A stretch of 21,796 bases of DNA, from NCBI GenBank assembly GCA_047631875.1, contig JBLIAZ010000016.1, positions 1-21,796 of the forward strand, read 5' to 3'. This DNA is from JBLIAZ01 sp047631875. GTDB taxonomy: Bacteria; Bacteroidota; Bacteroidia; Flavobacteriales_C; GCA-002722245. The notes under the pieces were generated by a model, which did not search any database, had not been told where the DNA came from, and was given only the letters and a program-made list of their open reading frames with translations. This document shows, in pieces, positions 1 to 8,663 of this stretch. Made by a program: the position numbers and the translations under genes. Numbering within the stretch: the first letter of the stretch is position 1; every line of letters begins with the position of its first letter.

Positions 1-123
1 ATGGACTCCATAAAATAAAGCTATATCCTTTTTTTTATCTCCTCGCTTTATCATTTTTATTGCATCCCTGCGAATGATACTTCTTTCGTGGTCTAAGACA
101 CTTCGTAAATCTGTTTTTTCCAT
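1..123 (-). CDS. N-terminal fragment of a probable transposase with helix-turn-helix (IS630-like)
   Basis: Only the first 41 codons are inside the window; the gene runs off the left edge. The start is an ATG whose complement is at 121-123. The peptide is basic. Residues 17-41 (IIRRDAIKMIKRGDKKKDIA and on to FYGVH) fit the pattern R-x2-A-x-K/L-x3-G-x4-DIA-x2-G-V, seen in the DNA-binding N-terminal domain of IS630-type and related transposases. That family assignment is inference from a short piece; a chromosomal helix-turn-helix regulator cannot be excluded. Its position beside a truncated acyltransferase gene fits an insertion sequence that disrupted that gene. I could not define an IS end or a target-site duplication in 124-196. 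Confidence 0.4.
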   Translation of the reverse strand, partial: MEKTDLRSVLDHERSIIRRDAIKMIKRGDKKKDIALFYGVH

Positions 124-196
124 CTCAGAAAGATAATGAAAAAGAATGACAAATTAAAGAACTATTGATTCTAAGTTAATAATAACAAAGGGAAAG

Positions 197-574
197 ATGA
201 GTGAATACACCGGTATTATTAGCTTGTTGATTTGCACGATCATCACAGCATTTACAAATGGATTTGACATCGCCTTGACTTCTATAATCACTGTTGGAGT
301 AATTGCCTTTACAAACATTGATTACAAATTATTCAACAAATTGGGAGACTTTTAATATTCACTGTACCTCACTCATGGAGTGATTGGAGGAAATATTATT
401 TACTTTTTAGGAAGGAACCTAAGTAGCCACTCTTCTAAAGTCGCACTAGTGACTTTTAGCTTGTTTTGTTCAATAATTGGAGCATCTGTTTTTTGGCTAG
501 TACTTGAATCCCCTACAAAGGAATGGTCAAAAAAAATAAAGCTAAAAACTGATCAAAACACTGACCATCAATAA
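197..574 (+). pseudogene. C-terminal remnant of an acyltransferase 3 family membrane protein, with an internal stop
   Basis: One reading frame from 197 to 574 encodes two hydrophobic stretches separated by a single TAA at 353-355. Upstream it reads LFNKLGDF; immediately after the stop it reads YSLYLTHGVIGGN in the same frame, then a further membrane helix and LESPTKEW. The pattern LG-x-x-SYSLYLTH, helix, then E-x-P near the C terminus is characteristic of integral-membrane acyltransferases of the acyltransferase 3 (OatA-like) family, which acylate surface polysaccharides. Family members are about 350 residues long; only about the last 125 codons remain here. A serine codon (TCA) is expected where TAA stands, so one base change may explain the stop. 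The upstream part is missing, and a probable transposase gene starts 74 bases away on the other strand. I infer a dead gene fragment. Confidence 0.65.
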
Positions 575-678
575 CATAATAACCTCTTGTTCCCGGTTAC
601 CTTAAGTATCATAAAAATCAAGTTCATGACATTTTCAAGACAATCTTGATTAATAGCCAATAAATTGGATTGATGACA

Positions 679-686
679 TATATTTG
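679..686 (+). promoter_or_regulatory. Candidate -7 promoter box of the GH2 gene
   Basis: TATATTTG matches the Bacteroidetes -7 consensus TAnnTTTG and lies 22 bases before the ATG at 709. No TTG is seen at the usual 19-23 base spacing upstream, so support is from the -7 box only. It also argues that the in-frame ATG codons at 670 and 673, upstream of this box, are not used. Confidence 0.4.
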
Positions 687-708
687 TCAGGAACAAATAA
701 TCACGCTC

Positions 709-3318
709 ATGAAAATTCAACCTTATCTTTTTGTCGCTGTTACACTTTTCTTCTTCTCTTGTGAAAATAAGGTGCAAGATCAAGCATCACAATTAAACTT
801 AGACGAAAACTCTAATGTTTCATTGAATGATGGGTGGTTCATGAAAAGAGCTACCGAAGTCAGTAACGATGGAGTTGAATTAAGTTCGTCTAAAGCAGAC
901 AACAAAGGATGGTTAGCTGCACAACTACCTAGTACGGTGATGTCAATTTTAGTTGACAATGGAATCTATAAAAATCCATACGCGGAAAACAACATGGCTA
1001 AAATCCCTATGGATTCTATTTTAAAGCCCTGGTGGTTTACTTCTACTTTTACTCTTGAAGAACTGAAAAACAACACTTTTAGTTTAAATTTTGACGGAAT
1101 TAATTACAAAGCTGATGTGTTTTTAAATGGGGTTTTAGTGGCTGATTCAAACGAAATTGCAGGCGCGTTCAATACTTTTGAATTGGAAGTCACGGAAAAC
1201 CTTAAGCAAGGAGAAAATCACTTAGCAATCTTGTTGCTCCCACCAGGGACTGGTGCATATTCAATTGGCTTTGTGGATTGGGCACCAACTCCACCGGATA
1301 AAAACATGGGGATATGGAGAGGCATTCATTTAAATGTGAGCAAGGAAGTATCTATGTCTGAAACTTTTGTGCAATCAGATTTAAACATCGAGGATTTTTC
1401 AAGTGCAGAATTAACTATTTCAACAGCTTTACAAAACAACACGGACAAGGAACAAACCGTGACTTTGAGGGGACAATTTGGTGAATCATCGTTTTCACAC
1501 GAAGTAACCTTATCAGCAAAAGAAAGTAAGGAAGTCGTAATGACATCGGCTGATGTTCCAGCACTTAAAGTGACTAAACCAAAAGTATGGTGGCCAGTAG
1601 GATACGGTAAAGCAAACCTATACCAGTTGAATTTATCTGCTTCGGTAAATGATGCTGTTTCATCAAAAGAAAAAGTGCAATTCGGAATCAGAAAAATGAC
1701 TGATTACAAGAACGAGAATGGTCATAGAGGATATGAAATAAACGGTCAAAAAATATTAATTAAAGGAGCCGGATGGTTGGATAAATTATTTTTAGAAAAC
1801 GATTCCTTGTATGACGTTCAACAAATGGAATACGTGGTTGACATGAACATGAACTGCGTGAGGTTTGAAGGGTTTTGGGGAAAAGACCACCATATTTATG
1901 ACCTTTGTGATGAGTACGGTTTACTTGCCATGGTAGGTTTCAGTTGCCATTGGGAATGGCACGACTACATAGGAACTCCTTGTAACGAGGACAAATATGG
2001 ATGTGCTGACGATGAAACTGAAATTGACTTAGTGGCTAGCTATTGGGAAAGTCAAATAAAATATTTACGGAACCACGCTTCTATTTATTCGTGGGTTGGA
2101 GGTAGTGATTTTTTACCTCACCCTGAACTAGAAAAAAAATTCATTGACATGCTGAAGAAAACCAATCCTTCAGGTAATTACCTAGGTGCCGCAAAATGGC
2201 ACAAGAGTGGAATCAGTGGTGGAACTGGTGTGAAAATGGAAGGCCCATACGATTACGTGACGCCTAACTACTGGTACAATGACACTGTAAGGGGTGGAGC
2301 TTTTGGATTCAACACCGAAACTGGTCCTGGCCCACAACCTCCAGTCTATTCATCACTTATCAAAATGTATGGGGAAGACGTTAATTACCCAATTGATTCC
2401 ACTTGGAATTTCCACCATGGAAGATATGCTTTTGGGACGATGGGAAAATACATGAAAGCATTTGAAACAAGGTATGGAGCATCTCCTACTTTGAAAGATT
2501 TTGCTTTGGTATCCCAAATCGCAAGTTACGAGGCTATTCGTCCAATGTTTGAAGCATTCAGGGTGAATCAACCAAACACGACGGGGATTGTACAATGGAT
2601 GTTGAATTCAGCATGGCCAGAAACTTTTTGGCAATTGTATGATTTTTACTTACAACCAACCGGAGCATACTTCGGAACTAAAAAGGCGAACGAACAAGTG
2701 TTAGGGATATACAATTATGGTGACCATGGAATATACTTGGTAAATGATAAGCCAAGCACTTTAAAATCCGTTCAAGTTGCTGTAAAGGTATTCAATAGCA
2801 AATCAGAATTACTACATACACTAGACACCACACTAAGTGATGTTGCGGGAGGCTCACACAAAGTATTTAGCTTAAAAGCTACTTCCGACAGCACTGAGTT
2901 TGTTTTTGTTACTACAACTGAGGACAATGGAACTACCCACAAAAACAATTACTGGTTGTCCCCAATTGAAGACGTTATTGATCCCAATTACGATAACAGT
3001 TCGTGGATATACACGCCAAACTTGAGCTTTTGTGATTTCACAGCCTTACGGAACTTAAGTAAAGTAGAACTAGGATTGGAAAGCGCTGATACTCCTGACG
3101 GAATTGAAGTTGTATTGTCAAACAAGAGTGATCAAATTGCATTTGGAATTCAAGCTACTGTAATTGACAGTGAAACAAAAGAAGATGTAGCTCCTGCAAT
3201 TTGGTCGGACAATTACATCATGTTAAAAGGAAAGGAAAATCAAGTACTTCAAGTTACTTTCAACAAAGTCGCTGGTAAAAAATATGAGATTGTAATAAAT
3301 GGAATGAACTTGAAGTAG
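709..3318 (+). CDS. Glycoside hydrolase family 2 lipoprotein, exo-beta-D-glucosaminidase-like
   Basis: Predicted 869-residue surface or periplasmic lipoprotein. The ATG at 709 is chosen because it gives a clean lipoprotein signal (hydrophobic residues 5-16, lipobox FFSC, Cys18); earlier in-frame ATGs at 670/673 would put a polar leader before it. Domain order is typical GH2: sugar-binding domain (about 30-215, ending in the PPDKNMGIWRG motif), immunoglobulin-like domain (about 220-330), catalytic barrel (about 335-620), then C-terminal beta domains. The barrel resembles the actinomycete exochitosanase CsxA: GGSDF carries Asp467 and FGFNTETGPG carries Glu537, aligning with the catalytic acid Asp469 and nucleophile Glu541 reported for CsxA. 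Such enzymes release glucosamine from chitosan ends; a mannosidase-like GH2 activity is the main alternative. No SusC/SusD or other saccharide-utilisation gene lies beside it within the window. Confidence 0.8.
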   Translation: MKIQPYLFVAVTLFFFSCENKVQDQASQLNLDENSNVSLNDGWFMKRATEVSNDGVELSSSKADNKGWLAAQLPSTVMSILVDNGIYKNPYAENNMAKIPMDSILKPWWFTSTFTLEELKNNTFSLNFDGINYKADVFLNGVLVADSNEIAGAFNTFELEVTENLKQGENHLAILLLPPGTGAYSIGFVDWAPTPPDKNMGIWRGIHLNVSKEVSMSETFVQSDLNIEDFSSAELTISTALQNNTDKEQTVTLRGQFGESSFSHEVTLSAKESKEVVMTSADVPALKVTKPKVWWPVGYGKANLYQLNLSASVNDAVSSKEKVQFGIRKMTDYKNENGHRGYEINGQKILIKGAGWLDKLFLENDSLYDVQQMEYVVDMNMNCVRFEGFWGKDHHIYDLCDEYGLLAMVGFSCHWEWHDYIGTPCNEDKYGCADDETEIDLVASYWESQIKYLRNHASIYSWVGGSDFLPHPELEKKFIDMLKKTNPSGNYLGAAKWHKSGISGGTGVKMEGPYDYVTPNYWYNDTVRGGAFGFNTETGPGPQPPVYSSLIKMYGEDVNYPIDSTWNFHHGRYAFGTMGKYMKAFETRYGASPTLKDFALVSQIASYEAIRPMFEAFRVNQPNTTGIVQWMLNSAWPETFWQLYDFYLQPTGAYFGTKKANEQVLGIYNYGDHGIYLVNDKPSTLKSVQVAVKVFNSKSELLHTLDTTLSDVAGGSHKVFSLKATSDSTEFVFVTTTEDNGTTHKNNYWLSPIEDVIDPNYDNSSWIYTPNLSFCDFTALRNLSKVELGLESADTPDGIEVVLSNKSDQIAFGIQATVIDSETKEDVAPAIWSDNYIMLKGKENQVLQVTFNKVAGKKYEIVINGMNLK

Positions 3319-3321
3319 TGA

Positions 3322-3344
3322 AAAGTTGTCAGTACTGACACTTT
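3322..3344. terminator. Hairpin between the convergent GH2 and pyrD genes
   Basis: The 14-base perfect palindrome TGTCAGTACTGACA (3327-3340) is extended by AAAG on the left and CTTT on the right, with one bulged T. It lies just after the GH2 stop codon and overlaps the pyrD stop codon (3343-3345). Short T-rich sequence follows on the plus strand. It is probably a shared bidirectional terminator; the U tract is weak. Confidence 0.5.
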
Positions 3345-4389
3345 AACTTTTACCCTTCAGTAGTTCTTTGTTGATGCTTTTTACCAAGCCAGGTCCTTCG
3401 TATACGAAGCCTGTATATACTTGGACAAGTTTAGCTCCAGCATTTAACTTTTCAAGAGCGTCCTGTGCTGTATGAATTCCACCTACTCCGATGATAGGAT
3501 AATCATCACCAAGATTACTGTAAAGGTACTTGATGACTTTAGTAGACCTATCCTTTACAGGAACTCCACTTAAACCTCCTGGATACCCAATGGATTCCAA
3601 CTTGTTTTGAGAAGTTTTTAATCCCTCACGGTTTACCGAAGTGTTCGCCGCCACTACTCCACTTAATTTTAATTCTTTTACGATTTCAATCACATCGTCC
3701 AATTCCACTTCGCTTAAATCAGGTGCTATTTTTAGAAGTACTGGTTTTGGACTAGTACGTTTGGCATTTTCATCCATCACTTTTTTAAGCAATCTTTTCA
3801 ATGGTTCTTTTTCTTGTAATTCGGTAAGGTTACCCATGTTAGGACAACTCACATTGACTACAAAATAATCAACGTAATCAAATAGTTTATTGAACACTGT
3901 CAAATAATCTTCGTCGGCATCTTCGTTACTCGTGCTTTTGTTTTTTCCTAAATTACCACCGATGATGATCTTCGTCTTTCTGTTTTTCAACCTTTCAACA
4001 GCAGCATCCACTCCTTGGTTGTTGAATCCCATTCTATTGATTAATGCAGTATCCTCGGTTAGCCTAAACAAACGAGGCTTAGCGTTTCCAGCCTGACCTT
4101 TTGGAGTCAATGTTCCAATTTCAATGAAACCAAATCCATAATCGGCAAGCTCGTTAAACAGTTTTGCATCTTTATCAAAACCAGCAGCTAAACCCACCGG
4201 GTTGGAAAACTTTAAACCAAATAATTCCCTTTGTAACTTAGGTGATTTCACTACAAACATGGAGCGAATCACTTGTTTTACAATTGGAGTGTTGTTCAGC
4301 ACCTTCATTATTGAAAATGCTAAATGATGTATCTTTTCTGGAGACAGCTTAAAAAATAATGGTCTTATGATGCCTGAATAAACACTCAT
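3343..4389 (-). CDS. pyrD: Dihydroorotate dehydrogenase, class 2 (quinone-dependent)
   Basis: A 348-residue flavoenzyme oxidising dihydroorotate to orotate in pyrimidine synthesis and passing electrons to quinone at the inner membrane. The N-terminal extension (about 1-45, with SPEKIHHLAF) is the membrane-associating helical region that marks class 2. FMN/substrate motifs follow: NPVGLAAGFDKD (63-74), GFIEIGTLTPKGQ (87-99), INRMGFNNQG (117-126), KIAPDLSE, and GVGGI-HTAQDA near the C terminus. The catalytic loop reads NVSCPN (179-184), with Cys182 where class 2 enzymes are known to use Ser (see findings). Its ATG overlaps the ispH stop codon (ATGA), so it is translationally coupled as the second gene of an ispH-pyrD operon. 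Length is normal for the class. Confidence 0.95.
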   Translation of the reverse strand: MSVYSGIIRPLFFKLSPEKIHHLAFSIMKVLNNTPIVKQVIRSMFVVKSPKLQRELFGLKFSNPVGLAAGFDKDAKLFNELADYGFGFIEIGTLTPKGQAGNAKPRLFRLTEDTALINRMGFNNQGVDAAVERLKNRKTKIIIGGNLGKNKSTSNEDADEDYLTVFNKLFDYVDYFVVNVSCPNMGNLTELQEKEPLKRLLKKVMDENAKRTSPKPVLLKIAPDLSEVELDDVIEIVKELKLSGVVAANTSVNREGLKTSQNKLESIGYPGGLSGVPVKDRSTKVIKYLYSNLGDDYPIIGVGGIHTAQDALEKLNAGAKLVQVYTGFVYEGPGLVKSINKELLKGKS

Positions 4390-5615
4390 GTTGTCGTCTT
4401 TTTTTCAATTTCACTTAGCACTTCCTCGCTACTTTTCGTTCCTTCAAAAAAAGAAAGAAGTTTAGTCAGCACCTTGTCCACTTCGGCATCAGGGCATGAA
4501 GCTCCTGAGGTAAGTATTATCCTAATCTTTTCCTTTCTAGGCAAGTAATCACTTGTATTTATGTTCTTTTTTGTTTGCCATAAGAAATGAGATAACTCTT
4601 TTTTACTTATTATATTATCATGACCATTTATGAAATAAGTGGGTAATTTTTCTTCACACAATTCAACCAAATGAGTCGTATTAGAACTGTTGTAACCTCC
4701 AACTACAATAGCCAGATCAGCTTGCTCTTCTAATAATCCAATTGTCGCGTTTTGGTTGTCATTTGTAGCGTAGCACAAGGAATCTCGGGTGTCTGCAAAA
4801 GTTTCTTTTCCCTCTCCGTGGTATTTCTCTACCTCATTTTTTAAATACTCTGCAATTTCCTTAGTTTCAGTGGCCAGCATGGTCGTTTGATTAATGACAC
4901 CAATTTTACTCAAGTGCTTACTTGGTGTAAATCCTTTACTAAACTTGCCGTCAAACTGAACAAAAAACTCTTTGTCACTTAACTCCTGTCTTATGTACTT
5001 AGCCAATTCTTTCGCCTCCGACAAATCCTTCACAATCACTGAAGGTCCATCGTCTGAAGAATGAGAAAATGTAGCTCTTGTCTCCTCATGGTTGTGCTTT
5101 CCGTGAATCACAATGGTGTAATCATTTTGACTCAACTTATTTGACATTTTCCACACACGCTCAACAAATGGGCATGTGGTATTGTAAGCCTTAGGCTCAA
5201 TGTTTTTACTTTTTAAGATGTCATTAATTTCAATTGTGGTACCAAATGCAGGAATAATAACGATGTCCTCTTGCTTGATTTCATTCCAAGAAATTAACTG
5301 CTTGCCTTTAGTGTCCATGATAAATTTAATCCCACGAGCCTGTAAATCAGCATTCACTGCAGGGTTGTGGATCATTTCACTGAGTAAAAAAATTCTTTTA
5401 CCCAGGTTTTCAGAAATTGCACGATACGATATTTCAATAGCATTCTCCACACCGTAACAAAACCCAAAATGACGGGCAATTAAAAATTCAATAGAACCAA
5501 AATTTAGCACTGTAGGAGACATGTCCTTTTTCTTAGGATCCATTTCCTTCCGAACAGCCTTTATCCTTGATATGATAGGGCTTTTGTAAAAGTCTGGTAC
5601 CTTGAATTGTTTCAT
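4386..5615 (-). CDS. ispH: 4-hydroxy-3-methylbut-2-enyl diphosphate reductase, long form
   Basis: A 409-residue iron-sulfur enzyme catalysing the last step of the MEP pathway, reducing HMBPP to IPP and DMAPP. The three cluster-binding cysteines are visible: Cys53 (HFGFCYGVENA), Cys148 (NTTCPFVERVW) and Cys281 (DSLCYATNDNQ). The HGKHNHEET motif (171-179), INQTTM (241-246), the substrate-binding GYNSSNTTH and the closing SGASCPD are also present. It is longer than the roughly 310-residue E. coli enzyme, with an N-terminal extension of about 40 residues and an insert before Cys281; this resembles the long forms of cyanobacteria and plants and is, to my knowledge, common in Bacteroidetes. It is first in a two-gene operon with pyrD. 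A TAnnTTTG promoter box lies 17 bases upstream of the ATG. Confidence 0.95.
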   Translation of the reverse strand: MKQFKVPDFYKSPIISRIKAVRKEMDPKKKDMSPTVLNFGSIEFLIARHFGFCYGVENAIEISYRAISENLGKRIFLLSEMIHNPAVNADLQARGIKFIMDTKGKQLISWNEIKQEDIVIIPAFGTTIEINDILKSKNIEPKAYNTTCPFVERVWKMSNKLSQNDYTIVIHGKHNHEETRATFSHSSDDGPSVIVKDLSEAKELAKYIRQELSDKEFFVQFDGKFSKGFTPSKHLSKIGVINQTTMLATETKEIAEYLKNEVEKYHGEGKETFADTRDSLCYATNDNQNATIGLLEEQADLAIVVGGYNSSNTTHLVELCEEKLPTYFINGHDNIISKKELSHFLWQTKKNINTSDYLPRKEKIRIILTSGASCPDAEVDKVLTKLLSFFEGTKSSEEVLSEIEKKTTT

Positions 5616-5631
5616 GACATTTTGATTACAA

Positions 5632-5665
5632 CAAAGTTACATAAACTAGCAAGTTATATAATCAA
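5632..5665 (-). promoter_or_regulatory. Candidate Bacteroidetes promoter of ispH-pyrD
   Basis: On the minus strand TAACTTTG (complement of 5632-5639) matches the -7 box TAnnTTTG, 17 bases from the ispH ATG. A TTG (complement of 5663-5665) stands 23 bases upstream of it, at the long end of the usual -33 to -7 spacing. That TTG belongs to the left tip of repeat element A. Confidence 0.55.
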
Positions 5666-5814
5666 TCCACACTGCTTTTCAGGAATTTTAACGAAGATCA
5701 TTTCATCTTTTACCAAGATTAAAATTCAAGTATAATCACGACCATTTTTTTTACTTCAATAATGAGAAAAGCAAACGAATGAGCAATTAAACCGCAAAGC
5801 TGCGTGGTTTGATT
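5660..5814 (+). repeat. Long-hairpin element A (degraded copy)
   Basis: A 155-base imperfect inverted repeat between the divergent ispH and AddB-like genes. The left arm starts AATCAATCCACACTGC and the right arm ends GCTGCGTGGTTTGATT; they pair with three mismatches in 16, one of them a possible G-T pair. The interior shares TTTTAACGAAGATCATTT and CTTTTACCAAG with copies C and D, fixing its orientation as plus. The apical TAGC-CWTA-GCTA hairpin seen in the other copies is not preserved here (TATAATCACGACCA instead), so this is probably the oldest or a decaying copy. Confidence 0.75.
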
Positions 5815-5858
5815 ATTATTGTGTCCAATTCGAGTTTATGCTTTAACTTAGAAAAATA

Positions 5859-8663
5859 ATGGACAGTTTTTTAAATAAAATAGCTAATGAAATTGCAGAA
5901 AAGTACGAGGATCCAAAAGATTTATGCTTTGTCCTGCCTTCTCAACGTGCAGGAACATTTTTAAAACAGGCGCTGGCAAAAAATTATCATGAAATCCGAG
6001 GACATGATGCCATTCAGCTTCCCACAGTAAAAACCTTAGACGATTTTGTTGTAGATCTATCAGCACTTACTGTGCTTGATAAACTCTCTGCATTTTTTAA
6101 ATTATTCGATACTTATCAAGTAATCTTAAAAGAAGAAAACGAAAAAACAGAAAGCGTTGACGAGTTCATTAATTGGGCTCCCACCCTGCTTGCTGACTTC
6201 AACGAGATAGACAAATACACAGTGAATTCGATGGAGATTTTTTCGTACATCAATGATGTTCGAGCAATGGAAACATGGAACATTGATGGGAAACCATTAA
6301 CCGAACACCAAGTCAATTATCTTAAACTATGGAAGCGTTTCGGGAAACTTTATCATGCATTTAAAAAGCAGACTTTAGCTGAAAAAGAAACCTACATTGG
6401 TTTAATTTTCCGAGAAGTAGCCGAAAACATTGAAGGACTTTATCAAAACACTAAATACGAACACTTAATTTTTGCAGGCTTCAACGCTTTAAGCAAATCT
6501 GAAGAAACCATCATCAGTCAATTTATTAAAACGAAAAAAGCAAGTATTTACTGGGATGCTGATAATTACTACTTGCAGGACGAAAACCAAGAGGCTGGTT
6601 ATTTTTTGAGAAAATTCAAAAAAAACTGGTCATTTAGTGAATTTAAATGGCCAGAAAATCATTTTAAAAGCGGCACCAAAAACATTAAAATACACAATTG
6701 CAACACGAATTATGCGCAAAGTATTTTAGCAGCTGACATCTTATCCCAAAATACGGACGCGGAACTAAATACTGCCTTGGTTTTAAACAAAGAGGATTTG
6801 CTTTTACCTGTACTGAATGCTTTACCAGACAATGTACTGGCAGCTAACATTACCATGGGTTATGAATTGAAGCTCACACCTTTGTCCAGTTTTGTGAACA
6901 TATTACTCGATTTGTGGTACAGTAAAACAGGCAAAGAGAAAAATGCATTTTATTACAAAAATGTCATTCAGTTTTTAGAGCACAACTACACCGAATTACT
7001 TATTTCCAATAAGCAAAAGCTGGTGAGCCTCAAGAAGGATATCATTAAATTCAATAAAATATATGTGGGGACTAGATTTATATTCAAGTACCTGGATGAC
7101 AATCCTTTAATTAAGACAATTTTCTCTTCTGAAAATCAAGATTTAGCAGACAATACACAAAAAATATTAACTGTATTGGCAAAGCTAAAAGACACTTTAA
7201 GTGATGCTAGCTCTAACAAGTATGACAAATCTTTGCAAATTGAATTCGTCTATCACTACACCCTGGTTTTTAGAAAACTACACCAAACGATTCAGAATAA
7301 TCCTGTCATTAGAAACAGCTCCTTAAAAGTATTTCGTTTGTTAATCAATCAGTTGGTCAACAAAGAAAAGGTTTCGTTTTATGGTGAACCATTAAAAGGA
7401 ATTCAGATCATGGGAATGCTGGAAAGTAGGGCATTGGATTTTGAACACGTAATCATCATGTCAGTTAATGAAGGTGTGCTACCTGCTGGTAAAAAGAACC
7501 ATTCGTTTATTCCTTATGATTTAAAACGAGAATTTGGCTTGCCCACTCACACTGAGCACGATGCTATTTTTGCCAACCACTTTTATCGGCTAATGCAAAG
7601 AGCAACAACCATCGACATTTTGTATCACACAGGAAGTGACGATTTTGGGGCAGGTACCGAAAAGAGTAGGTTCATAGAACAAATCATTCACGAACTACCA
7701 AAATACAATAAGAACATCCACATTACTACAAGTGAATACAATCCTGTACCAAGCATCAGTGACAAAGTAAAACATCTTCCAAAATCGGATGAGTTATTAA
7801 GCCGCATAAAAGCCAAATTGAAAAAGGGATTATCTCCCTCAGCAATGAATACTTTAGCGTCGTGCAACATGAATTTTTACTACAGGTATTTAGTAGGTTT
7901 AGGGGAGTTAGAAGAAGTAGAAGAAAGCATAAAGTCCTCTACCTTAGGAACTTGTATTCATGACACGTTGGAAAACTTGCATAAGCTTTCGTTAGGCACT
8001 CCTCTTGATGAAACGACCTTAAAGAATTACAAAAAGCTAGCATTAACCTTCCTTGAAAAAGAATTCCTAAAGTACTTTTCAGAAAAAGATTTAAAAACTG
8101 GCAATAACTTGCTGACCTTCGAAGTAGCAAAAAATTACGTCAACAAATTTTTGAACTACGAACTGGAAATCATCAAAAAAGACAAATACACGGTGGTACA
8201 AGTGGAGGACAACATAGCCCACGAATTAATGCTTGAAATTGAAGACGAAACGATTGCTACTAAAATCCATGGGAAAGTAGATGTCATCAGTCAAATTGGA
8301 GAAAAAAAACTACTTCTTGATTATAAAACTGGAAAGGTAGAAAGTAAGGAACTTAACTTTAAAGACATCTCTCAATTCTACGCCGGATCAAAAAAGAAAG
8401 CCAAAGCCCTTCAATTGTTAACTTATGCATGGGTTTACTACCAAGAAAATCCTGAAACTGAACACATATCCCCATGTATTTACAGTTTTAAAAACAGTAA
8501 AGCAGGGTTCATGTACCTGAAATACAACAATAAAATCATCAGCAAAAGTGATGTCCTTGAGCTTTTCCCTCAAGTTGTTCAAGTATTGGTCAACAATTTA
8601 ATGAATAAAAAAACTGACCTCAAGCACAGTGAAGACAGTTTGTATTGTGAATATTGTCTTTAA
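5859..8663 (+). CDS. AddB-like PD-(D/E)XK nuclease/helicase-fold protein
   Basis: A 934-residue protein probably acting with an AddA-type helicase in double-strand break repair; no partner gene is in this window. The N terminus (about 1-280) has a UvrD-like fold signature without an obvious intact Walker A, as expected for the AddB side: CFVLPSQRAGTFLKQAL, then PTVKTLDDFV. About 495-610 holds the helicase-like GIQIMGMLESRALDFEHVII and NEGVLPAGKK. The C-terminal nuclease domain shows Asp808 (GKVDVI) and Asp821-Tyr-Lys823 (LLLDYKTG), the metal-binding and catalytic residues of the PD-(D/E)XK fold. Cys669 (ASCNMNFYY), Cys930 and Cys933 (YCEYC) match three of the four iron-sulfur cysteines of AddB; the fourth, expected near residue 939, is absent because the frame stops at 934. 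The last stop-codon base is also the first base of element B. An ATG at 5859 is the first good start. Confidence 0.8.
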   Translation: MDSFLNKIANEIAEKYEDPKDLCFVLPSQRAGTFLKQALAKNYHEIRGHDAIQLPTVKTLDDFVVDLSALTVLDKLSAFFKLFDTYQVILKEENEKTESVDEFINWAPTLLADFNEIDKYTVNSMEIFSYINDVRAMETWNIDGKPLTEHQVNYLKLWKRFGKLYHAFKKQTLAEKETYIGLIFREVAENIEGLYQNTKYEHLIFAGFNALSKSEETIISQFIKTKKASIYWDADNYYLQDENQEAGYFLRKFKKNWSFSEFKWPENHFKSGTKNIKIHNCNTNYAQSILAADILSQNTDAELNTALVLNKEDLLLPVLNALPDNVLAANITMGYELKLTPLSSFVNILLDLWYSKTGKEKNAFYYKNVIQFLEHNYTELLISNKQKLVSLKKDIIKFNKIYVGTRFIFKYLDDNPLIKTIFSSENQDLADNTQKILTVLAKLKDTLSDASSNKYDKSLQIEFVYHYTLVFRKLHQTIQNNPVIRNSSLKVFRLLINQLVNKEKVSFYGEPLKGIQIMGMLESRALDFEHVIIMSVNEGVLPAGKKNHSFIPYDLKREFGLPTHTEHDAIFANHFYRLMQRATTIDILYHTGSDDFGAGTEKSRFIEQIIHELPKYNKNIHITTSEYNPVPSISDKVKHLPKSDELLSRIKAKLKKGLSPSAMNTLASCNMNFYYRYLVGLGELEEVEESIKSSTLGTCIHDTLENLHKLSLGTPLDETTLKNYKKLALTFLEKEFLKYFSEKDLKTGNNLLTFEVAKNYVNKFLNYELEIIKKDKYTVVQVEDNIAHELMLEIEDETIATKIHGKVDVISQIGEKKLLLDYKTGKVESKELNFKDISQFYAGSKKKAKALQLLTYAWVYYQENPETEHISPCIYSFKNSKAGFMYLKYNNKIISKSDVLELFPQVVQVLVNNLMNKKTDLKHSEDSLYCEYCL

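Noticed and set aside
616..651. AATCAAG...CTTGATT inverted repeat upstream of the GH2 gene
   Set aside because: Seven base pairs around a 22-base loop in AT-rich DNA are expected by chance, and no similar repeat occurs nearby.
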